Source: Corynebacterium falsenii
GTDB taxonomy: Bacteria; Actinomycetota; Actinomycetes; Mycobacteriales; Mycobacteriaceae
Length of the DNA stretch: 64,000 nucleotides
Assembly (NCBI RefSeq): GCF_020099275.1
Contig: NZ_CP083646.1
Coordinates: 1,860,001-1,924,000, forward strand
Direction: 5' to 3'
Below, in pieces: positions 57,787 through 64,000 of this stretch (position 1 is the first letter of the stretch; each line of letters starts with the position of its first letter). The position numbers were made by a program, and so were the translations under genes. Under the pieces are notes generated by a model that was not told where the DNA came from, did no database searches, and saw only the letters and a program-made list of their open reading frames with translations.

Positions 57787-58467
57787 ATGAACATGTGCGA
57801 ACTGTGGCGTCGGCCCCAATCGGTCGTGGGAAAATCCGCCTGGATAACGGTGGTTGCCGTCCTAGTGATTGTGTCCAACGTAATTGCGCCTGTGTGCGTG
57901 GCCACTCCCTTTTCCGCCCCGGCACGTGCCGCGCCTGGACTCCGGCCGGCGCAGAATCCCGCCCGTTCTCCGGTCCGAACGCACCAGGTGCCCCTCCCCG
58001 GCGTTGCCCGGGGCGAGGTAGAACGTCTCGTACTTCGTGGCAGCGACATTCCCGAGGAGGATTGGAAGCCGGGGCACCGAGGTGTGGATCTGCGCGCTGC
58101 CCCGGGCCAGAAAATCGCTGCCTCCCGGGGTGGAGTGGTGGCGTTTGCCGGAGTGGTGGCGGGAACGCCGATCGTGTCCATCCAGCATTCCGACGGGTTG
58201 AGAACCACCTACGAGCCCGTGCATGCGACTGTCGCTGTAGGCCAGCATGTGCGGCGCGGGGCTGTCATCGGTCATCTCGCGGACGCGGACGCCTTACCTG
58301 AGACAGCCCGCAGGAGCCCGGGATTGTCGTGGGGCGCGAAGTGGGGATCGAGCAGTTCGTATGTTGATCCGCTCACGCTCTTGGGAGACGCGCGAGTCCG
58401 GCTGGTTCCGCCGGACTCGGTTCCGGACACAGCGCCAGACCCAGCGCCGAAACGTACGTCGGTTTAG
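57787..58467 (+). CDS. Exported M23-like protein, probably degenerate
   Basis: The 226-residue protein has a signal peptide (hydrophobic residues about 20-40, likely cleavage after ARAA) and one LytM/M23 domain. The first zinc motif is intact (HRGVD, H and D), but the later zinc His and both catalytic His are absent: the expected LHWG/HLHF site reads LSWGAKW, and the expected YxH turn reads YEPV. Hydrolysis is therefore doubtful. It may bind peptidoglycan or activate another hydrolase. The conserved position next to rpsB and xerC matches actinobacterial M23 genes. Its stop overlaps the xerC stop by 4 bp. Confidence 0.8.
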   Translation: MNMCELWRRPQSVVGKSAWITVVAVLVIVSNVIAPVCVATPFSAPARAAPGLRPAQNPARSPVRTHQVPLPGVARGEVERLVLRGSDIPEEDWKPGHRGVDLRAAPGQKIAASRGGVVAFAGVVAGTPIVSIQHSDGLRTTYEPVHATVAVGQHVRRGAVIGHLADADALPETARRSPGLSWGAKWGSSSSYVDPLTLLGDARVRLVPPDSVPDTAPDPAPKRTSV

Positions 58468-59420
58468 GCGCCCGAGCGAGGATGAGCTTGGTTGAACACG
58501 GCCTTGAGGCGCTCCGTGCCCACGTGGGTGTAGATCTGCGTGGTCGACAGCGAGGAGTGGCCGAGGAGTTCTTGGACGGTGCGCAGATCCGCGCCGCCCT
58601 CAAGCACTGCTGTGGCCGTGGAGTGCCTGATGCCGTGGGGGGAGAGCTTCGGCACGCCGGCCTCGCTCGTCAGGCGATTGACCACAGTTCGCACTTGTCG
58701 CTGGTCGATCCGCCCGCCGCGAGCCCCGAGAAACAGGGCATCGTCGGTCTTGCCCGGCGCGACCAGATCCTTCCGGGCGGCTAGCCATTCGTTGACCGCG
58801 CGCTTGGCCGTGGATCCGAAGGGCACCATTCTGGTTTTGTTGCCTTTGCCAGTCACTCGGGCGAGGTTGCGTTCGAAGTCGAGGTCGGCGCAATCGAGCC
58901 CGACGAGCTCGGCCACTCGGATCCCCGTGGCGTAGAGCAGTTCGGTCATGGCCCAATCTCGGATGTCCACCGCTGTGGCTTCTGAGCCGTGCGCGAGGTC
59001 GCGGGCGCGGTTCAGCATGGCCTCCGCTTGTTGAACCTTGAGCACGCGTGGGAGGGAGGACGCCGGTGTAGGGGCTTTCAGCGAGGCGACAGGGTTGGCT
59101 TCGACGAGATCCTTGTGGGCGAGGTAGTCGCCGAATCCGCGCATGCTGGAGGCCAGCCGTGCCAGTGTGGCTCGGCTGGCTCCGTTATCCACGGCCCAGC
59201 CCAGCACGGAGCGTGCGCGGTCTAGGGTGAATTCCTCCACCGTGGTGAGCCCCTCGGTGGCTGCCACGAGGTCTCGGTGGTACGCGGTGATGGTGTTCTC
59301 GCTGCGGCCCTTGACGTGCCTTAAATAGGACTCGTACTCGGCCATGAGCTGGGTAAAGACGGCAGAGCTCTCGGAGTTCCCCGAGCTCGCGTCCTGCGCA
59401 GTCTCACCGTTTTGTGCCAT
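58464..59420 (-). CDS. xerC: Tyrosine recombinase XerC
   Basis: The 318-residue recombinase resolves chromosome dimers at dif. Catalytic residues are visible: Arg in ATGIRVAEL, Lys in VTGKGNKTR, His-x-x-Arg in SPHGIRHS, His in LGHSS and Tyr in TQIYTHV. The N-terminal SAM-like DNA-binding domain is complete. It follows dprA with 92 bp between, containing a small ATGCAA/TTGCAT hairpin. Confidence 0.94.
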   Translation of the reverse strand: MAQNGETAQDASSGNSESSAVFTQLMAEYESYLRHVKGRSENTITAYHRDLVAATEGLTTVEEFTLDRARSVLGWAVDNGASRATLARLASSMRGFGDYLAHKDLVEANPVASLKAPTPASSLPRVLKVQQAEAMLNRARDLAHGSEATAVDIRDWAMTELLYATGIRVAELVGLDCADLDFERNLARVTGKGNKTRMVPFGSTAKRAVNEWLAARKDLVAPGKTDDALFLGARGGRIDQRQVRTVVNRLTSEAGVPKLSPHGIRHSTATAVLEGGADLRTVQELLGHSSLSTTQIYTHVGTERLKAVFNQAHPRSGA

Positions 59421-59512
59421 GGGTTAAGGCTACCTCAGTGCCTGTATCACCCAATAGCACGTAGCATCACCGATGCAACACCGTTGCATGATTGAGCGTC
59501 GCCTGCCATCAC

Positions 59513-60814
59513 CTAGATTCGCACGCCCGGCACTTTGCGCCAGCGCGCCCCCTCCCGCTGCAACGCTCCCATCTTCTCCAGCTTGCGTGCGAGTGTGACG
59601 ATGAGCTTGGTGTCCATTCCCGTGGCTTCCTGAATATCCGCCAGACTTCCCGAGTGATCGCGCGCCGTTCCGGCCGCATCGAAGACTGCCACGTGCTGCC
59701 AACTCATCAGACCAGCCCCACCACCGGCGGGTGCTGCCGCTCCTCCCCCAGCGTTGCCCGCATCGAACCCCAGCTCCATCTGCATCGCCAGTGGTTCGAT
59801 CGCTGCTTGAATATCCTCCACGCTGCGCACCAGTTGAGCCCTGCCGGTGGCCAATCGGTCGAGGCACCCCTGCGAACTCACCGCCGTGATGGGACCTGGC
59901 ACGGCCAAAGTGGGCCGGCTCATCCCCTCAGCCCAATTCAGCGTGTTAAGGGCTCCCGAACGATACGGTGCCTCCACCACGAGAGTGGCCTGCCCCATCG
60001 CCGCTGCCAAACGGTTGCGCGTGAGGAAGCGATGCCTCGCCGGGGGCGTGCCCGGCGCGTATTCGCTCACTACGAGTCCCCCGCTGGCCACAATCTGCTT
60101 GAGGAGCTCGGCATTCTTGCGCGGATAGGCCACGTCGAGGCCGCATGCGAGGATCGCCACGGTCGGCGCGCCGTGGGCTAGCGCCTGGCGGTGCGCCAGC
60201 GTATCGACGCCTTCCGCCGCACCGGAGATGATTGTGTAGCCCCGTGCTGCCAATCCCCCGCCCAGCATTTCGCAAACCTCTTGGCCATAGCGTGATGCAG
60301 CCCGCGTTCCCACCACAGTCACGCTGTGGCGGATCGCCTCATCCAGCCTCGTCCGACCGTTCACCCACAGGGCAAAGGGAGCCTCGGCCTGACCACGAAC
60401 AGTATCGTCTGCTTGCCCTCCCTCCCCCATGCGCACGAATGCCTCGGTGAGAGACTCCGGCCATTCATCGCTATCTGGGGTCACCAGGCGCCACCCTTGC
60501 CGCCGCGCTCGGTGCTCATCCTCACGCGGATCTGCGAGATAGCGTCGCTCGGTTGCCGCGAGCAGGGCCTCGCTCGGCCCCCGTCGCCGCACCAGGCCTT
60601 CTGTTAATTGTTCGACGCCAGCAGGCTCCCCAGCCCCATTCCACCAGCCGTCTGGCCAGAGGGCGTGGAGGACATCGGCGCGGGAGGCTTCCACGACCCG
60701 GCGGAGGTATATCCACGCGAGCTGTCTGCGCTGAGGAGAATCCAACCAGCTCGTATCAACTGGGGTCTCTGCGGAGCCATCGGCGGGTGTCTGGGGAGAA
60801 GTGTCAGGGGTCAT
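59513..60814 (-). CDS. dprA: DNA-processing protein DprA
   Basis: The 433-residue protein has a Rossmann DprA/Smf domain (VVGTRAASRYGQEVCEML, ISGAAEGVDTLAHR) and a C-terminal winged-helix domain (about 370-430). DprA loads RecA on incoming single-stranded DNA in natural transformation; in non-competent bacteria its role is unclear. A Gly/Ala linker precedes the winged helix. It sits between comM/yifB and xerC, with an 11-bp tandem repeat in its leader. Confidence 0.93.
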   Translation of the reverse strand: MTPDTSPQTPADGSAETPVDTSWLDSPQRRQLAWIYLRRVVEASRADVLHALWPDGWWNGAGEPAGVEQLTEGLVRRRGPSEALLAATERRYLADPREDEHRARRQGWRLVTPDSDEWPESLTEAFVRMGEGGQADDTVRGQAEAPFALWVNGRTRLDEAIRHSVTVVGTRAASRYGQEVCEMLGGGLAARGYTIISGAAEGVDTLAHRQALAHGAPTVAILACGLDVAYPRKNAELLKQIVASGGLVVSEYAPGTPPARHRFLTRNRLAAAMGQATLVVEAPYRSGALNTLNWAEGMSRPTLAVPGPITAVSSQGCLDRLATGRAQLVRSVEDIQAAIEPLAMQMELGFDAGNAGGGAAAPAGGGAGLMSWQHVAVFDAAGTARDHSGSLADIQEATGMDTKLIVTLARKLEKMGALQREGARWRKVPGVRI

Positions 60815-60836
60815 TGCTGTGTTCCTCGCTGTTCAG

Positions 60837-60869
60837 TGTTGGTGCGGTGTTGGTGCGGTGTTGGTGCGG
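60837..60869. repeat. 11-bp tandem repeat, three units, between comM and dprA
   Basis: Three exact TGTTGGTGCGG units are followed by degenerate GTG-rich copies up to about 60915. They fill the 102-bp spacer between the comM stop and the dprA start. Confidence 0.85.
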
Positions 60870-60916
60870 TGGTGTGGCGATGCAGTGGTGTTGTGATGCG
60901 GTGGAGTTGTGGTGTG

Positions 60917-62581
60917 TCAGTCCAGCTCAGTACCGTCGCGGAAGAGATCGACCGCATCGAGGACATGGTCCAGCCCCGGCCGATCGGCTCCGGCAAGGTC
61001 GGCCAGAGTCCAAGCGACCCGAAGCGCGCGATCTGCTCCGCGCTGGCTCAGCTCCCTGCTCATCACCAGACCTTCCAAGGCGGTCGTGCCGTTTCCATCC
61101 GGGGCGAAATCGTCGCGCAGAATCGTGCTGGGGATCGTCGAATTGAGAAAGTCCCGTTCCCCACCGAGTTCACGCGAAACCCGCGCCCACCGCTGCAGCG
61201 CTCGATCGCGGGCAGCACAGACTCGCTCGGCAATGATGCTGCTCGCCTCGGCGCGAGATGATGCGCTCGCAGACTTGTTCACACTTCGCGTCCTGGCAAA
61301 CACATCGATCCGATCGCGCAGCGGACCGGAGATCTTTCCCTGATACCGTCTGCGCGCACCGGACGGGCACCGGCACTCGCTGGCTAGCTCCGCGCCGCAC
61401 GGGCACGGGTTGGCGGCAAGCACCAGTTGAAACTGCGCAGGGAAGGTCATGATCTGGCGCTGGCGAATGATCTCCACCCGCCGTTTTTCCAGCGGTGTCC
61501 TCAGGCTATCGAGAACCTCCCGGCGCGCTTCCGCCACCTCGTCGATAAACAACACCCCGTGATGGGCCAGGCTCACCGCGCCGGGAACAGGAATCGCACC
61601 ACCGCCAATCATTGCGGCATGGGTGATGGAGTGGTGCGGGGCCACGAACGGTCGCGTGCCTCTCCAGATGGCGGAAAGATCTCCCTTGGTCCCCGCGATG
61701 GAGTGAACCACTGCGGCCTCGCGCTGCTCGCGCCGGGTCATCGGCGGCAGGATTCCGGGCAGGCGTTCAGCCAGCATCGACTTTCCGCTCCCGGGTGGTC
61801 CGGTGAGCATGAGGTTGTGCCCACCCGCTGCGGCAACCTCCACGGCATGCACGGCCTCGGACTGCCCAACCACGTCGGACATGTCCGACATATCCGACAT
61901 ATCTCCCGGAGCACCGCCCGGCGGCAAAGCCTGCCCGGGAACTGGCCTGGGTAGCTGACCGCCGTGCATCCAATCGAGGACCTGCCCCAGGTGAGATGCC
62001 AGGTGCACCATCGGCTGTCTAGGCTGTCCAAACTGTCCCAATTGTCCTGGTTGTCCTAGTTGTCCCGCTCGTCCGGCCTCCGGGCCGGGACTCGGCTCAT
62101 CATTCAGCAGTTCAACAGCGCGGCGGGCCTCCTCTGCACAGGCCTCCGGCACCACGACATGCCGGAACCCGTGAGCTGCTGCGGCTGCCACACGCGGAAA
62201 GATCCCAGGCACGGGGCGCACGCTGCCGTCGAGACCCAATTCCCCGACCAGCACGGCGGAATGAACCCGCTCGCGCACCGCTTCAGTCACACCCGTGGCA
62301 CCGCTGGCGAGCAGCATCGCGCACACCATTGCGACGTCGTATCCACTACCGCTTTTCGGCATCGCCGCGGGCGACAAACTCATGACGGTTCGCGAGCCCG
62401 GCCACTGCACACCGGTATTGCGCAGCGCGGACCGGATCCGGTCCTTGGCCTGAACCACCGCCGCATCCCCCATGCCAACCACGCTGATGCCGGGGAGTCC
62501 GCGGCACACGTCGCATTCGACGGTCACCACCTTGCCCTCGGCTCCCTGCAGCGCGATGGCGTATGCATGTCCCACGCCCAT
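60917..62581 (-). CDS. comM: AAA+ ATPase of the Mg-chelatase family, ComM/YifB
   Basis: The 554-residue protein has an N-terminal Lon-protease-like domain, an AAA+ module with Walker A GPPGSGKSMLAERLPGI and Walker B HHGVLFIDEVAEA, and a C-terminal Mg-chelatase domain with Cys-rich ANPCPCG. In Vibrio ComM is a hexameric helicase that promotes branch migration in transformation. Two in-frame 9-bp repeats form an inserted linker (residues about 170-240) between the Lon-like and AAA+ modules. It is followed by dprA. Confidence 0.93.
   Translation of the reverse strand: MGVGHAYAIALQGAEGKVVTVECDVCRGLPGISVVGMGDAAVVQAKDRIRSALRNTGVQWPGSRTVMSLSPAAMPKSGSGYDVAMVCAMLLASGATGVTEAVRERVHSAVLVGELGLDGSVRPVPGIFPRVAAAAAHGFRHVVVPEACAEEARRAVELLNDEPSPGPEAGRAGQLGQPGQLGQFGQPRQPMVHLASHLGQVLDWMHGGQLPRPVPGQALPPGGAPGDMSDMSDMSDVVGQSEAVHAVEVAAAGGHNLMLTGPPGSGKSMLAERLPGILPPMTRREQREAAVVHSIAGTKGDLSAIWRGTRPFVAPHHSITHAAMIGGGAIPVPGAVSLAHHGVLFIDEVAEARREVLDSLRTPLEKRRVEIIRQRQIMTFPAQFQLVLAANPCPCGAELASECRCPSGARRRYQGKISGPLRDRIDVFARTRSVNKSASASSRAEASSIIAERVCAARDRALQRWARVSRELGGERDFLNSTIPSTILRDDFAPDGNGTTALEGLVMSRELSQRGADRALRVAWTLADLAGADRPGLDHVLDAVDLFRDGTELD
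61878..61904 (-). repeat. 9-bp tandem repeat, three units, in comM
   Basis: Three 9-mers encode DMS-DMS-DMS in the linker just before the Walker A motif. Confidence 0.75.
62013..62075 (-). repeat. 9-bp tandem repeat, seven units, in comM
   Basis: Seven degenerate 9-mers encode a run of G-Q-L/P/F triplets (GQLGQPGQLGQFGQP) in the linker of ComM. Confidence 0.8.
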
Positions 62582-62587
62582 CGGGAA

Positions 62588-62965
62588 TCACCACACTCCT
62601 AGAAGGTGATCCCGCACGCCCTCAGGGCCTACGTCGATGACGTCGATGCGGATATCCTCCGCCGGGCCGTAGAGATCGCGATAGCGGGCCAACCAGAGAC
62701 CGGAGACCAATCGGATCCTGGCAAGTTTGCGCGAGGTCACGGCGGCCACTCCCCCGCCATCAACCGTGCTGCGCCGGTATTTCACCTCCACGAACACCAC
62801 CGCACCATTGGGGTCGCGCACCACCAAGTCGATCTCCCCGAACTGCGTGTAGAAGTTTCTATCGAGAATCTCGTAACCCATTCCGCCGAGGTAGCGCGCG
62901 GCGATCTTCTCCCCGGACATCCCGCGCCTGCGGGCAGATCCTTGCTTTACTGCTGGCTTATCCAT
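62588..62965 (-). CDS. yraN: YraN family nuclease-fold protein (UPF0102)
   Basis: The 125-residue protein has the restriction-endonuclease-like motif GEIDLVVRDPNGAVVFVEVKYR, with catalytic-type Glu, Asp and EVK residues. The cellular role is unsettled. I chose ATG 62965 (MDKPAVKQG) because conservation begins at GEKIAARYL shortly after; the frame is open further upstream. It ends 6 bp before comM. Confidence 0.9.
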   Translation of the reverse strand: MDKPAVKQGSARRRGMSGEKIAARYLGGMGYEILDRNFYTQFGEIDLVVRDPNGAVVFVEVKYRRSTVDGGGVAAVTSRKLARIRLVSGLWLARYRDLYGPAEDIRIDVIDVGPEGVRDHLLGVW

Positions 62966-63168
62966 AGCCGTCGTTCCCCTCCACTGAAAGCCGAAGCATT
63001 GACGGCTCACAGTATTGCCCACCCCACCCCGGCCAATCCTTGCCTGCGCATGCAAAAACCCAGCCGCCTGTGGATAACGGCTGGGTTGTGGATAACTCTT
63101 ATCGAGACCCCGCGAGCGGTACCGCCACGCACCTACGGGAAGCCCCAAAAAACGGGCGACTAGGCCCC

Positions 63169-63477
63169 TCAGTTGTCGGGAAGCTGCAGCTCAGGCTTAT
63201 CGAGTTCCTCGATATTGACGTCCTTATACGTAATCACTCGGACATAGCGCACGAAACGGGCCGGGCGGTACATGTCCCACACCCAAGCGTCGGACATACG
63301 CACCTCGTAGTAAACCTCCCCGCCGGAATTACGAGGGATCAATTCCACGGCGTTGGCTAGGTAGAAACGCCGCTCAGTCTCCACCACGTAGGAGAACTGG
63401 CTGACTACGTCCCGATACTCCCGGTACATGGACAGCTCAACGTTGGCCTCATAGTCGTCTAGTTCTTCGGCACTCAC
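63169..63477 (-). CDS. DUF2469 protein
   Basis: The 102-residue acidic protein matches the DUF2469 family (SAEELDDYEANVELSMYREYRDVV), a highly conserved actinobacterial protein adjacent to rnhB. It has no signal peptide or membrane segment. The function is unknown. The start is GTG 63477. Confidence 0.93.
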   Translation of the reverse strand: MSAEELDDYEANVELSMYREYRDVVSQFSYVVETERRFYLANAVELIPRNSGGEVYYEVRMSDAWVWDMYRPARFVRYVRVITYKDVNIEELDKPELQLPDN

Positions 63478-63495
63478 GGCTTCAAACTCAACCTT

Positions 63496-64000
63496 TCATC
63501 GAGACAATCGAGTCAACTGCCACTGGCGATGCGCCGCGGCCACATTTTTGTAAGTGTAGCGATGATAAGGCGTTCCGCCGTGCAGACTCACCGCGTCCAT
63601 GTGCGCCTTCGTGCCATAGCCCTTGTGCCCGGCAAGGCCGTAGCCGGGGAATTGCTCATCCAGCTCGCGCATCACCCGGTCACGCGAGACCTTTGCCAGC
63701 ACGCTCGCCGCACTGATACACCGCACCAGCAGATCGCCCTTGACCACGGGAAGATGCGGAACGGTCAAGCCCGGAACCTTCATGGCATCGGTCAGCACAT
63801 ACCCCGGCGTCACATCTAACCCAGCCACGGCGCGGCGCATGCCGGAGAGGTTCGCATGCTGGATACCCCACTCGTCGATATCCGCCGCAGAGATATGAAT
63901 GATGCAGAAGCTGGTGGCCACCTCCCGGATGACCTCGTACAGCCCCTCGCGGGTCTTTTCGCTGAGCTTCTTCGAATCCGTAAGCTTGTCCAACTCGGGC
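63496..64000 (-). CDS. rnhB: Ribonuclease HII (5' end outside the window)
   Basis: The visible 168 codons encode most of RNase HII, which cuts RNA in RNA-DNA hybrids. LTDSKKLSEKTREGLY and SAASVLAKVSRDRVM are diagnostic. The N-terminal DExGRG catalytic motif lies beyond the right edge, so the gene is partial here. It is followed by DUF2469, the usual actinobacterial pair. Confidence 0.95.
   Translation of the reverse strand, partial: PELDKLTDSKKLSEKTREGLYEVIREVATSFCIIHISAADIDEWGIQHANLSGMRRAVAGLDVTPGYVLTDAMKVPGLTVPHLPVVKGDLLVRCISAASVLAKVSRDRVMRELDEQFPGYGLAGHKGYGTKAHMDAVSLHGGTPYHRYTYKNVAAAHRQWQLTRLSR

Overview
The window is a GC-rich chromosomal segment from a Corynebacterium-type actinobacterium. 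The evidence for this is a mycothione reductase, a Sfp/PptT-type phosphopantetheinyl transferase, an IF-2 with a long Pro/Gly/Ala-rich N-terminus, DUF2631, DUF2469 and DUF222-HNH proteins, and a gene order (mqo, mtr, map, PBP, two-component system, ABC exporter, ispG, rip, dxr, rlmN, cdsA, frr, pyrH, tsf, rpsB, xerC, dprA, comM, yraN, rnhB) that I know from the genus. The species cannot be fixed from sequence alone. I see no tRNA, rRNA, insertion sequence, prophage or CRISPR array.

Layout. (1) 1-2435: pnp with its terminator. (2) 2900-10600: an accessory block for acetone catabolism, with a large ATP-binding LuxR-type regulator converging on acxABC (acetone carboxylase beta, alpha and gamma subunits). 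A CRP/GlxR-type site lies in front of both the regulator and acxA. (3) 10.9-13.1 kb: a solitary DUF222/HNH (REP13E12-like) gene. (4) 13.2-25.4 kb: the translation cluster read right to left (rimP, nusA, ylxR, infB, rbfA, MATE exporter, metallophosphoesterase, pptT, ribF, rpsO), with truB on the other strand. (5) 25.5-34.7 kb: a Tat lipoprotein, proS, yaaA, a SUMT (cobA), selO, mqo and an alpha/beta hydrolase. (6) 34.8-45.5 kb: mtr, an SDR, two small uncharacterised genes, map, a penicillin-binding lipoprotein, and a two-component system divergent from an ABC exporter that matches ChrSA/HrtBA heme sensing and export. (7) 45.5-57.2 kb: isoprenoid genes ispG and dxr around an M50 protease, DUF2631, a VIT-family transporter, rlmN, a LapA-like protein, cdsA, frr, pyrH, tsf, rpsB. 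(8) 57.8-64 kb: a degenerate M23-like exported protein, xerC, dprA, comM/yifB, yraN, DUF2469, and rnhB running off the edge.

The most unusual signals are not new gene systems. They are the acetone carboxylase operon with a non-sigma54 regulator under apparent GlxR control, and a conspicuous population of short tandem repeats. Repeats inside genes have periods of 9, 12 or 24 bp and encode disordered linkers. Those between genes have periods such as 8, 11 and 14 bp. A recurring word, GGTGGCGTCGA, also occurs in several reading frames and in non-coding DNA.
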